A stretch of 29,220 bases of DNA from an uncultured Acidobacteriota bacterium (GTDB taxonomy: Bacteria; Acidobacteriota; Terriglobia; UBA7540). Of the stretch, positions 1 through 7,629 are shown piece after piece. The position numbers were made by a program, and so were the translations under genes. Where the stretch lies: positions 1-29,220 of the forward strand of contig CALCEB010000056.1 of assembly GCA_937900045.1 (NCBI GenBank). Reading direction: 5' to 3'. Position 1 is the stretch's first letter. Each line of letters starts with the position of its first letter. The notes beneath the pieces were generated by a model. It was given only the letters and a program-made list of their open reading frames with translations, was not told the DNA's origin and made no database searches.

Positions 1-48
1 GCTCAGCAGGGCAAATCAAATACGTTAGTGTATTTAAGAAATATGGTA

Positions 49-297
49 CTAAGTGGGCGAAAGGGCTATCTTCGCATTCTGGATCGTTATCTTCGGTTCT
101 GGCGTTGGGGGTGGGACAGGCAAGCCTTCTTCTTGGAGCAGAGCGACGTGCTCTTGAATCCCCCAGCGCGCCTTGTACAAGCAGTCCTCAATCGAGTTTC
201 CGGCGCCGGTGAAACCCTCCAAATCCGTCGAGTAGAAGCCGAAGAAGTTTGGATCATCAGTCGCTTCTATTACCAGAGAGTATTTTAGATCGATCAT
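49..297 (-). CDS. hicB: HicB-family antitoxin
   Basis: The 82-residue protein is a compact HicB-type antitoxin fold. It opens with KYSLVIEATDD, followed by the FYSTDLEGFTG segment that matches the typical 'PDLPGC' strand, then the S-IEDCL-KA helix and the EHVALLQEEG-PVPPP ending. HicB proteins bind and block the HicA RNase and often repress their own operon. Here no ribbon-helix-helix or HTH tail follows the HicB core, so DNA binding is not evident. The ATG at 297 is chosen because it overlaps the hicA stop as ATGA and has GAGGA just upstream. A longer reading from 339 would only extend into hicA. It is the last gene of the minus-strand cluster thiC / nuclease-like / hicA / hicB. The family call is confident. 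Its pairing with the adjacent HicA is inferred from position. Confidence 0.85.
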   Translation of the reverse strand: MIDLKYSLVIEATDDPNFFGFYSTDLEGFTGAGNSIEDCLYKARWGIQEHVALLQEEGLPVPPPTPEPKITIQNAKIALSPT

Positions 298-488
298 TTT
301 TCCTCTTTCAAGCCTGCCGCTTTCAGAATGGCTTTGCACGTCCCCGTTGGGACTTCCTTCGCCCCGTGGTAGTCAACACGGATCAGACGGTCGGCGCCAG
401 GCTTGCTGTAATAACGAATTGAACCTTTTTCTTTCAAAAGCCTGAAACCTGATTTTTCCAGTATGCGGACCAGTTCGCTGAACTTCAT
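294..488 (-). CDS. hicA: HicA-family (YcfA-like) toxin, atypical active-site region
   Basis: The 64-residue protein has the HicA dsRBD-like layout: a helix (SELVRILEKSGF), a strand with KGSIRYYSKPG, a strand RLIRVDYHG, then KEVPTGTCKAILKAAGL. HicA toxins are ribosome-independent mRNA interferases. In classical members a catalytic His follows the Gly-Ser of the first strand (GSHH); here that position is Ile24. A His (H41) remains in the second strand, where many members have HP. The protein may therefore be inactive or belong to a subfamily with a different active site. Its ATG overlaps the stop of the upstream nuclease-like gene (ATGA), and its own stop overlaps the hicB start (ATGA). No good ribosome binding site is visible before its start, so translation is probably coupled to the gene upstream. 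Confidence 0.85.
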   Translation of the reverse strand: MKFSELVRILEKSGFRLLKEKGSIRYYSKPGADRLIRVDYHGAKEVPTGTCKAILKAAGLKEEK

Positions 489-997
489 CCGTTAAGTCCC
501 GGGTTTTCGCCTGCGACCGTGGCCACCACGAGTTGAAGAGGCGCATCGTCAAAGAAATTCAGTAGACCTGCAGCAATCCACGGCGTCGGATAGAATTGCT
601 TGATGAAGCACGCAACCCTATCATTACCATATCCATGAAAAGTGGACACCGCAACGCCCTGCGGTGCGTCACCTCTTTCAATGAGTTTAGCCAAGCGAGA
701 AAGTTGTCCGGGCCACTTTTCCAACTTTTTTGCATCGGCCCCCTTAACGAAGCACTTGAGCTCGAAAACAATCTGCCGATCCGCAATCCTGGCAACCAGG
801 TCGGCTTTTTCTCTTGTGCCTGGATAATGCCAGTCACACACGATCGAGCCGGCATAGGGCGATTTGGACAACATCGATGCCAACTCTATTTGGAGCCAGG
901 ACTCGACGGCCATCCGGACGGTGCAGGCCATGAGTCCAGATGGGCAGGCAGCCACGTGATGTACGAATTCATTGGCTAGGGTTTCAGCATGAAGCAT
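485..997 (-). CDS. Putative PD-(D/E)XK nuclease-like protein coupled to hicAB
   Basis: I do not recognise a named family for this 170-residue protein. It shows a plausible PD-(D/E)XK endonuclease core. A helix carries Glu32 (AVESWLQIEL), a strand has Asp66 (KADLVA), and the next strand ends in Glu79-x-Lys81 (IVFELKCF), the usual D...ExK spacing. Restriction-like nucleases of this fold cut or nick DNA, but many relatives have other roles. The C-terminal half (FFDDAPLQLVVATVAG) looks like an alpha/beta continuation. The ATG directly follows the thiC stop (TAA then ATG), with AGGGA overlapping that stop as a possible ribosome binding site. The 3' end overlaps hicA by ATGA. The gene thus bridges thiC and the toxin-antitoxin pair. 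The ORF is well supported; the nuclease function is an inference from motif spacing alone. Confidence 0.6.
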   Translation of the reverse strand: MLHAETLANEFVHHVAACPSGLMACTVRMAVESWLQIELASMLSKSPYAGSIVCDWHYPGTREKADLVARIADRQIVFELKCFVKGADAKKLEKWPGQLSRLAKLIERGDAPQGVAVSTFHGYGNDRVACFIKQFYPTPWIAAGLLNFFDDAPLQLVVATVAGENPGLNG

Positions 998-2392
998 TTA
1001 TCCCTGCACCTTCGCCAACAGTTCCACAAACTTCTCTTCGCGGTCTTTCTGATCCAGCCCCAGGTGCTTTTCCATCACTTGCGTCGTGTTCATGGAGCAG
1101 AACTTCGGTCCGCACATGGAGCAAAAAGCCGCGTCCTTGTAGTAATCGTCGGGCAAAGTCTCATCGTGCATGGCGCGCGCCGTTTCCGGATCGAGCGAGA
1201 GATCAAACTGCTTGTCCCAGTCGAAAAGAAACCGCGCGTAGGAAAGCGCGTCATCGCGATCGCGGGCTCCGGGGCGATGCCGGGCCACGTCCGCAGCGTG
1301 CGCGGCAATTTTGTAAGCGATAATGCCCTGGTGCACGTCTTCCTTGTTGGGGAGTCCCAAGTGTTCCTTGGGTGTGACGTAACAAAGCATAGAAGCTCCA
1401 TGCCAACCGATCATTGCTGCTCCAATGGCGGAGGTAATGTGATCGTAGCCAGGAGCAATATCTGTGACCAGCGGTCCCAACGTGTAAAACGGAGCTTCAT
1501 AACAAAGCTCCATTTCCTTTTCCACCTGCAGCTTGATTTGATCCATGGGAATGTGTCCAGGCCCCTCAATCATCACCTGCACATCGTATTCCCACGCTTT
1601 CTTGGTAAGTTCGCCCAGGGTCTTGAGTTCGGCAAACTGCGCCTCATCGCTGGCGTCGGCCAGGCTGCCCGGCCGCAACCCATCGCCCAATGAAAATGAA
1701 ACGTCGTATTTCTGGAAAATCTTGCAAATGTCTTCAAACCGGTCGTAGAGGAAATTCTCGGCGTTGTTCTCAACCGTCCATTGGGCCATAATGGCGCCGC
1801 CGCGGCTCACGATTCCCGTGATTCGCTTGCGGGTAAGAGGAATGTACTCTCGAAGGACGCCGGCATGAATGGTCATATAATCCACGCCCTGCTCAGCCTG
1901 CTCCTCGATCACCTCCAACATGATTTCCGGTGTCAAATCGCGCACCCGCGAAACGCGGGACAATGCTTCGTAAATAGGCACCGTGCCGATGGGTACGGTA
2001 CTCGCGCGCAGGATGGCCTCGCGGATGGCATGAATGTCGCCGCCCGTGGAAAGATCCATCACCGTATCGGCGCCGTACTTCACGGAGGCACGGAGTTTTT
2101 CGAGTTCTCCCGCGATGTCGGAAGTCACCGCCGAATTGCCAATATTGCTGTTAATCTTGCAGCGGGAAGTGATTCCGATACACATGGGCTCAAGCTCCAT
2201 GTGCCGGATATTTGCCGGGATGATCATGCGTCCCCGCGCCACTTCGCTGCGGATAGCTTCCGGGGCTAGTTTCTCCAGTCTCGCCACGAATTCCATTTCT
2301 TCCGTAATCACGCCGCGGCGCGCGTAATGCAATTGTGTGACCACCGGTCCGGCGCGCCGGGCAGCCCACTCCTTGCGAATTGGGTCATGCAT
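998..2392 (-). CDS. thiC: Phosphomethylpyrimidine synthase ThiC
   Basis: ThiC is a radical-SAM enzyme that rearranges 5-aminoimidazole ribotide into HMP phosphate, the pyrimidine half of thiamine. The protein shows the hallmark C-terminal cluster motif CSMCGPKFC (C424, C427 and C432 in this numbering), which holds the 4Fe-4S centre. It also has conserved core stretches such as INSNIGNSAV, MDLSTGGDI and MIEGPGHIP. It is the short bacterial form without the long N-terminal extension. I place the start at 2392 because GGAGGAGCACC lies directly upstream, giving 464 aa. An in-frame ATG at 2425 (475 aa) has only GAGG, which lies inside a strong hairpin. No other thiamine gene is nearby. Downstream, the stop codon touches the start of the nuclease-like gene, so thiC probably shares a transcript with the nuclease-hicAB trio. 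Confidence 0.96.
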   Translation of the reverse strand: MHDPIRKEWAARRAGPVVTQLHYARRGVITEEMEFVARLEKLAPEAIRSEVARGRMIIPANIRHMELEPMCIGITSRCKINSNIGNSAVTSDIAGELEKLRASVKYGADTVMDLSTGGDIHAIREAILRASTVPIGTVPIYEALSRVSRVRDLTPEIMLEVIEEQAEQGVDYMTIHAGVLREYIPLTRKRITGIVSRGGAIMAQWTVENNAENFLYDRFEDICKIFQKYDVSFSLGDGLRPGSLADASDEAQFAELKTLGELTKKAWEYDVQVMIEGPGHIPMDQIKLQVEKEMELCYEAPFYTLGPLVTDIAPGYDHITSAIGAAMIGWHGASMLCYVTPKEHLGLPNKEDVHQGIIAYKIAAHAADVARHRPGARDRDDALSYARFLFDWDKQFDLSLDPETARAMHDETLPDDYYKDAAFCSMCGPKFCSMNTTQVMEKHLGLDQKDREEKFVELLAKVQG

Positions 2393-2425
2393 GGTGCTCC
2401 TCCCCTTCCAATCTTGATTTTGCAT

Positions 2426-2472
2426 GCAGGGACCTCACTGGGTTCAGTTTAACCCGTGGCAAAGGTCCCCGC
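2426..2472 (-). promoter_or_regulatory. Strong leader hairpin upstream of thiC
   Basis: On the minus strand GCGGGGACCT pairs with AGGTCCCTGC (10 bp including one G-U). Inside it, CAC-GGGTT pairs with AACCC-a-GTG around an AAACTG loop. The structure ends immediately before the alternative ATG at 2425 and 34 bases before the preferred start at 2392. No T-run follows, so it is not a standard terminator for the upstream gene. thiC is often controlled by a TPP riboswitch, but I could not align the conserved CUGAGA and the rest of the TPP core to the 124 bases available. The hairpin could act as a leader control element or protect the mRNA end. Confidence 0.6.
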
Positions 2473-2516
2473 AATAAGGCAAGATGATAGATACACGGAC
2501 GAGGTCTCACGGGGGG

Positions 2517-2756
2517 TTAGCGTCCCGCCTTCTTCAGCCGCCGCCGCTCCGCCCATCGTTTCGTCATCATATCTGAAAGCTTCTTTCTTCCCTCCGGAGT
2601 GAGCCGGCTTACTGACTTTTTTGCCGCCGCTCCTTTACCGGACGCGCTCCTACGGGTTGTCTTGCTTGGGAATCCCGTCCCCTCCAGCAGCGCAATCACT
2701 TGATTGATCCTGTCACGTTCGCTCTTAAGCTCACCGACAATCTTTTCGATGTCCAA
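2517..2756 (-). CDS. Small basic protein of unknown function
   Basis: This 79-residue protein starts with an acidic and basic helix (IEKIVGELKSERDRINQVIALLEG). A Ser/Lys/Ala-rich linker follows, then a strongly basic tail (LTPEGRKKLSDMMTKRWAERRR). Proteins of this layout are common small hypothetical proteins in soil bacteria. The basic tail resembles nucleic-acid-binding tails, so DNA or RNA binding is plausible but unproven. The start is a TTG at 2756, supported by GGGAGG seven bases upstream (ATAAGTC spacer). No in-frame ATG fits better. It lies upstream of thiC on the same strand, separated by the leader hairpin. Confidence 0.7.
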   Translation of the reverse strand: MDIEKIVGELKSERDRINQVIALLEGTGFPSKTTRRSASGKGAAAKKSVSRLTPEGRKKLSDMMTKRWAERRRLKKAGR

Positions 2757-3364
2757 GACTTATCCTCCCATGAGAAATAGTTGTTAACCTTCTCTAGGGT
2801 ATCTTGTAAGTCCACTTTGGAGCTAGTTTCTTTTTGCGACGGTTGGATTCTGGCTGGGAACACATAGTCCAGTTACCTCGTTGCTCGAACCCGGACCGAC
2901 GCCGATGATGAGCCTGACCAAGTCATCAAAAGTCCAATGGCGCTCCTCAGGAGAAACACTTTTTCGCTAGTGGGGCAAGCTTCACTGCCGTATCGGTGGA
3001 CGGAGTTTACCAGCCGGGGCTGGACCGCCGAACTTAATTCCTTAACAGCGTCCGACGTTCCCAGTCAGGGCAAGCTCTGAGCGGCGCTACAGAGTCCATC
3101 AAGCCAAACCGGAAAAGCCCAAAACAAACCTAAGATTTCCACAGACTAAAAAATAACTCCTTTGTTTTGTGTTAAATGCTTAGCTTTGGCAACAAAATGC
3201 ATGTTACCCTTTTCGATTCAGTATGTTATAGGAATACTCCATTGCAAAGGAAATTGGCGTTGTTTAAAAGGAAAAACCGGCGCGTCGGCCACAAAGGCAG
3301 CGCACTACGAGGGGTAACTATAGGTAAAAAAAATGACGGATGTTTGCCAAGGGGAAAGATAGTT

Positions 3365-3388
3365 TGTAGCGCAGCGCGGCAAAGCCGC
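3365..3388 (+). repeat. TGTAGCGC-flanked GC hairpin, copy
   Basis: TGTAGCGC at 3365-3372 is followed by the perfect hairpin GCGGC-AAA-GCCGC (3376-3388). The same octamer recurs next to other GC-rich inverted repeats at 3084-3091 (inverted), 3665-3672 (inverted) and 10045-10052. All copies are intergenic. Confidence 0.45.
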
Positions 3389-3646
3389 AACCAAAACAAG
3401 GTAAAGAGACGCCACCTCGCTATGTAGACAGTCTACTATATCAAACCCGCTGTTTATGCGCCTTGCAGAGAGTGAACTGAAAAATGTTTGTTAAAAAAAC
3501 AAGAAATTACGAGCTTGCAATGCAGGGGTCCCCACCTGTGATTGATCTCGCGCCTTTTGCAGGCGTCCTTACTTGTGTTTGTATTAATCTGATCGATGCC
3601 CTCAGAATCTGCTGCGCGGATGGGGGCATGTGCTCCCCAATCCTGT

Positions 3647-3672
3647 GCGCGGGTGAGGACACCCGCGCTACA
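3647..3672 (-). repeat. TGTAGCGC-flanked GC hairpin, copy
   Basis: GCGCGGGTG pairs with CACCCGCGC around AGGA (9 bp stem, 3647-3668) and runs into CGCTACA, so the minus strand reads TGTAGCGC followed by the stem. It lies about 100 bases upstream of the tricorn gene. No T-run follows, so it is unlikely to be an intrinsic terminator. Confidence 0.5.
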
Positions 3673-3770
3673 GCAAATTGCGCCACTACCCTTTTTTCGA
3701 ACCGATGTTGTTTCCAAACGAGTTGCCATATAATGCAATGTTTTTGATTATTCAACTGGGGGCGCCATTC

Positions 3771-6700
3771 ATGAAGAGGTTACGGCGGGTTGTAGGGTGT
3801 TTGTTGCTGGCCTGGAGCAGCGTGGCGGTGGCGCAGACGCCGCCGGAAGGCCGCCTGATGCGGTTTCCAGACATCTATAAAAACAAAATTGTATTCAGCT
3901 ATGCCGGCGACTTGTGGCTGGTTTCGAGCCAAGGAGGCGTCGCGCGGCGCCTGACGACATCTCCCGGCCTTGAACTATTCCCCAAGTTTTCTCCGGACGG
4001 AACCCAGGTCGCCTTCACCGCGCAATACGACGGCAATTTCAATGTCTACGTGATGCCCTCCGGGGGTGGACAGCCGAAGCAACTGACATTCAATCCCGGG
4101 ATGCCGGGTATTCCCGAACGTATGGGAATTGAAAATGAGGTCATCAACTGGTTCCCGGACGGCAAGCGCGTCCTGTTCCTTTCACGCCGCGACACTTTTA
4201 ACAATTGGTTTGGCCGCCTGTTCAGTGTCAGCGTCGATGGCGGATTGCCGGTTCGGCTGCCCATCGATAAGGGCGGTCTCACTTCATTTTCGCCAGACGG
4301 GAACGAGATCGCCTACAACCGCATTTTCCGCAATTTCCGCACGTGGAAGCGCTACACGGGAGGCATGGCCCAGGATATTTGGATTTACGATTTCAAGCGC
4401 AACCAGATTCAGCAAATTACCCACTATCCAGGCACTGACACCTATCCCATGTGGCACGGCGACACGATTTATTTTGGCTCGGACCGAGGTCCCGAACACC
4501 GGATGAACCTCTATAGTTACAGCCTGAAGACAAAGCAAGTCCGCCAGCTCACTCATTTTACGGAGTTCGATGTGGAGTGGCCGAGTCTGGGGCCGGATTC
4601 CATCGTGTTTGAAGATGGCGGCTACCTTTATGTGTTCGACCTGAAGAGTGAGAAGGCTCGCAAGCTGGAGATCGAGTGTCCCGGCGATTTCCTTCAAGCT
4701 CGAAAACACTGGGTCAATACCAACAAGCTCATCACGGACTTTGACATTTCGCCGGACGGCCATCGCGCCGTGTTCACGGCGCGCGGCGACATTTTCACGG
4801 TTCCTGCTAAACAAGGAAGCACGCGAGATATTACACAAACGCCCGGCGTGCGGGAAAAATATGCAACCTGGTCTCCAGATGGCAAATGGATCGCCTACAT
4901 TTCCGATGAGAGCGGTGAAGATGAGCTTTACATCCGCCCACAGGACGGATTGAGCAAGGAAATTCGGATCACGACCGATGGAAGAGTTTACCGTTATGCG
5001 CCGGTGTGGTCGCCGGATAGCAAGAAGTTGGCTTATTCCGATAAGAGCTTGCGGCTTTATTACGTCGACATCAGCGCCAAACAGCCCGTGCTGATCGATC
5101 AAGGGAAGTATGATGAGATTCACAATTACAACTGGTCGCCGGACAGCCAATGGGTGGCTTATGCAAAAGCGGCCGTGAACAACTACAATGTGGTTGACCT
5201 CTATTCTTTGGCCAGCCGCCAGATCACGCCGGTTACCAACAGCTTCACCAATAGCTACCGGCCCGTTTTCGATCCCGGCGGGAATTACCTCTATTTTCTT
5301 TCGGACCGGGATTACAACGAGACCCTGGGCCGCTACGATTTTGAATTTTCCAATCCCAAGACGACCCGCGTTTATCTCGTAACGTTACGTTCCAGTCTTC
5401 CATCGCCTTTTGCTCCGCAGAGTGATGAAGTGAAAGTCAGCAAGCCTGGCCAAGCCTCCGATGCCAGCGCCAGTCGTGCGTCCACAGCGAAGGCAGCGAA
5501 GCCCCCAAAGCCTTTCGGCATTGATCTTGACGGCATTGTGAACCGCGTCGCCGGCTTCCCCATGCCCCCTGCCGTCATCGGCCAGTTGGATGCCGCCAAG
5601 GGCGCGGTTTACTATTCCACGCTGCCCATTTTCGGCCTTTCGGGGCCTCTTCCCGGCGAACCGCCGGCCATTCATGCCTTTACCCTGAAAGACCGGAAGG
5701 ATCACGTCCTGATCACCGGCGCCAACCGCTTTGCGCTTTCCTTTGACGGAACCAAGCTCCTCTATGTCGCACAGGGAAAGACCGTCTCCGGCCAACCCGG
5801 GCCGCCTCCGAAGACTTATGGAATCATTCGAGCCACACCGGTTCCAAAGTCGCCCCACAAGGTTGGCGACGGCAGGCTGAACCTGGCCAATATGAAAATG
5901 CGCGTTGATCCGTCGGCCGAGTGGAAGCAGATTTACTATGAAGTGTGGCGGCAAGAGCGCGACTTCTTCTACGAAAAAAGCATGAATGGCGTAAATTGGG
6001 CCAAAGTCCGTGACCAATACGCGCAGCTTTTGCCTTACGTGAAGGATCGCTTCGACCTTACTTACATTCTTGGCAACGTGATCAGCGAGCTTTCAAACTC
6101 CCACACTTATGTGGGCGGCGGCGATCATCCGAATTTGCATCCTGTGAACGACGGCCTGCTGGGTGTGGACTTTGAGGTGGACACGGCTCACGGTTTCTAC
6201 CGCTTCAAGAAGATTTATCAAGGCCAGAATTGGGATCCCCGGCTGCTCTCGCCGCTCACCGAACCCGGAGTGGACGTGAAGCAAGGCGATTATCTTCTGG
6301 CGGTCAACGGTAAACCCTTGCGCGTGCCGCAAAATCCCTATGAGCTTTTCATAAACACCGCCAACCAGAACACCACGCTCAGCGTAAGCTCGCAACCCGA
6401 TCCATCAACGGGCCGCAACGTAGTGGTGAAGCCGCTGGCAAGCGAGTTCAGCCTGCGCGAGCTGGACATGATTGAGACGAATCGCAAGAAAGTTGACGAA
6501 GCCACGGGCGGCAAGGTGGGTTACATTTATTTGCCAGACATGGAAGGCGCAGGGCTCAACGAATTTGTGAAACAATTTTTCCCGCAGATTCGCAAGCAAG
6601 GTCTGATTATCGACGTGCGTTACAACGGCGGCGGATTTGTAGATCAGATTATTTTCGAGCGTCTTCGCCGGGTGCTTGCCGCGATGATGTCCGCCCGCAA

Positions 6701-7130
6701 TTGGAAGAGCGGCACGGTGCCGGACGCGGTGTTCAATGGTTACATGGCTTGCGTGACCAATCACTATGCGGCTTCCGACGGTGACTTCTTTACGTATTTC
6801 TTCAAGAAATACAAGCTAGGCCCGGTGATCGGCACGCGCACTTGGGGCGGTGTGAGGGGCATTCGCGGCGGCATGCCGCTGATTGACGGCGGCTATATCA
6901 CCCGGCCGGAATTTTCACTCTACAGTCTTAGCAGCCAATGGGTCATCGAAAACCACGGGGTCCAGCCCGACATCATGGTGGATAACCGCCCCGACCTTGT
7001 CATGAGTGGGCACGACCCTCAGCTTGAAAAGGCCACCGATGTGCTGATGAACGAAATCCGCCAACATCCAAAGACCTTGCCGCACCGGCCGCCCGATCTT
7101 CCGGCTTATCCGCCGGGGCCGGGATTGTAA
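3771..7130 (+). CDS. Secreted tricorn-type protease (S41 family)
   Basis: The protein is 1119 aa from the ATG at 3771. Tricorn proteases trim peptides; propellers gate the chamber and the S41-type core cuts. Residues 1-21 form a signal peptide (basic MKRLRR, hydrophobic stretch, AVA cut), so this homologue should be exported, unlike the cytosolic archaeal enzyme. Residues about 30-650 carry repeated FSPDG/WSPDS propeller blades. A PDZ-like region (VKQGDYLLAVNG) and the catalytic core follow. Ser777-His778 (LSNSHTY), the nucleophile region Ser1002-Asp1003 (AASDGD), GTRTWGGV and Glu1060 (IENHGV) match the classic Ser/His/Glu set and the specificity Asp of Thermoplasma tricorn with nearly constant offsets. 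All key residues are intact. An upstream TTG reading from 3678 would bury the signal peptide and is rejected. The HTH-TOBE gene starts 20 bases downstream. Confidence 0.93.
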   Translation: MKRLRRVVGCLLLAWSSVAVAQTPPEGRLMRFPDIYKNKIVFSYAGDLWLVSSQGGVARRLTTSPGLELFPKFSPDGTQVAFTAQYDGNFNVYVMPSGGGQPKQLTFNPGMPGIPERMGIENEVINWFPDGKRVLFLSRRDTFNNWFGRLFSVSVDGGLPVRLPIDKGGLTSFSPDGNEIAYNRIFRNFRTWKRYTGGMAQDIWIYDFKRNQIQQITHYPGTDTYPMWHGDTIYFGSDRGPEHRMNLYSYSLKTKQVRQLTHFTEFDVEWPSLGPDSIVFEDGGYLYVFDLKSEKARKLEIECPGDFLQARKHWVNTNKLITDFDISPDGHRAVFTARGDIFTVPAKQGSTRDITQTPGVREKYATWSPDGKWIAYISDESGEDELYIRPQDGLSKEIRITTDGRVYRYAPVWSPDSKKLAYSDKSLRLYYVDISAKQPVLIDQGKYDEIHNYNWSPDSQWVAYAKAAVNNYNVVDLYSLASRQITPVTNSFTNSYRPVFDPGGNYLYFLSDRDYNETLGRYDFEFSNPKTTRVYLVTLRSSLPSPFAPQSDEVKVSKPGQASDASASRASTAKAAKPPKPFGIDLDGIVNRVAGFPMPPAVIGQLDAAKGAVYYSTLPIFGLSGPLPGEPPAIHAFTLKDRKDHVLITGANRFALSFDGTKLLYVAQGKTVSGQPGPPPKTYGIIRATPVPKSPHKVGDGRLNLANMKMRVDPSAEWKQIYYEVWRQERDFFYEKSMNGVNWAKVRDQYAQLLPYVKDRFDLTYILGNVISELSNSHTYVGGGDHPNLHPVNDGLLGVDFEVDTAHGFYRFKKIYQGQNWDPRLLSPLTEPGVDVKQGDYLLAVNGKPLRVPQNPYELFINTANQNTTLSVSSQPDPSTGRNVVVKPLASEFSLRELDMIETNRKKVDEATGGKVGYIYLPDMEGAGLNEFVKQFFPQIRKQGLIIDVRYNGGGFVDQIIFERLRRVLAAMMSARNWKSGTVPDAVFNGYMACVTNHYAASDGDFFTYFFKKYKLGPVIGTRTWGGVRGIRGGMPLIDGGYITRPEFSLYSLSSQWVIENHGVQPDIMVDNRPDLVMSGHDPQLEKATDVLMNEIRQHPKTLPHRPPDLPAYPPGPGL

Positions 7131-7150
7131 GAGGAGCGAACGGAGAAAGT

Positions 7151-7618
7151 ATGGATCTGGTTCATCTACCGAATGCCGCCAAGGAGTTGGGTGTCAGCTA
7201 TCCCACGCTGAAACAATGGATTTACCGGGGGAAAATTCGCTCCATTAAGACGCCGGGTGGACACCACCGGATTCCCCGGTCGGAAATCGACCGGGTCTTA
7301 TTCCAAACGGGAGCGACAGCCGGACGAGCTCCCAGACCTTCCGCTTCCCCTCCGAAGCATACGGCGCCCCCGCTTTCTCCAGGCAGTGGCTTGGAGCACA
7401 TGATCAGCGGCCGGAACCAACTGGTGGGCCGGGTTACGGCGTTGAAGCGGGTTGGCCTATTGGCCAAGGTCACGCTGGATATTGGGGGGCAATGCGTGAC
7501 TTCGATCATCACGCGCGACGCCTGCAGCGAGCTTGGCCTCAAGGTGGGTGACACGGCGGCCGCACTGATCAAGGCCACTGAAGTCATGATCATTCGTCCA
7601 CCGGCTCTGAAAGAGTGA
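7151..7618 (+). CDS. HTH-TOBE (molbindin-like) regulator
   Basis: The 155-residue protein has two domains. Residues 1-48 are a MerR/excisionase-type helix-turn-helix with the typical LPNAAKELGVSYPTLKQWI and GGHHRIPRSEI wing. A Pro/Ala/Ser-rich linker (about 52-82) leads to a TOBE/Mop domain at 86-150 (SGRNQLVGRV...GLKVGDTAAALIKATEVMI). Mop domains bind molybdate or tungstate oxyanions, so the protein is likely a small molybdate-sensing or storage regulator. Binding by this copy is not shown. GGAGA lies just ahead of the ATG. It starts 20 bases after the tricorn stop and probably shares its transcript; no molybdenum transport or cofactor gene is nearby. It converges on the lipoprotein gene with only 11 bases between the two stops. 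Confidence 0.85.
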   Translation: MDLVHLPNAAKELGVSYPTLKQWIYRGKIRSIKTPGGHHRIPRSEIDRVLFQTGATAGRAPRPSASPPKHTAPPLSPGSGLEHMISGRNQLVGRVTALKRVGLLAKVTLDIGGQCVTSIITRDACSELGLKVGDTAAALIKATEVMIIRPPALKE

Positions 7619-7629
7619 GCAGGAGAGGA

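Larger units (their letters stand above)
2757..3770. other. Long non-coding interval with A/T-rich patch and hairpins
   Basis: About 1 kb without a convincing gene. The first part (2757-3120) is ordinary spacer. From about 3120 to 3500 the DNA turns visibly A/T-rich with poly-A runs. A short palindrome GTAGAC-a-GTCTAC lies at 3425-3437. GC-rich hairpins flanked by TGTAGCGC occur at 3079-3091, 3365-3388 and 3647-3672. Short ORFs here (for example 3176-3427) lack a ribosome binding site and protein-like composition. The right end must carry the promoter of the tricorn gene; TATAAT at 3729-3734 (CATATAATGC) is a candidate -10 box about 37 bases before the ATG. Confidence 0.5.

Noticed and set aside
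1..48. Possible continuation of a gene at the left edge
   Set aside because: Too short, and the hicB stop lies at 49-51; nothing recognisable is present.
2393..2520. TPP riboswitch before thiC
   Set aside because: A GTGAGACC and a GGGTTAA...ACCCAG segment look superficially similar, but the CUGAGA box and P2/P3 layout of the TPP aptamer could not be aligned.
2870..2900. tRNA-like GGGTTCGA motif on the minus strand
   Set aside because: The flanking bases do not form a T-arm or acceptor stem.
3176..3427. An 83-residue plus-strand open frame in the A/T-rich patch
   Set aside because: No ribosome binding site, an odd basic composition and overlap with a GC hairpin argue against a gene.
3290..3440. 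GEMM (cyclic-di-GMP) riboswitch, suggested by GCAAAGCC
   Set aside because: The GCAAAGCC is just the loop of a GCGGC/GCCGC hairpin; the tetraloop-receptor and second stem of the GEMM consensus are missing.
4284..5150. A 288-residue minus-strand open frame opposite the tricorn gene
   Set aside because: It lies wholly antisense to conserved propeller repeats and shows no protein-family features.
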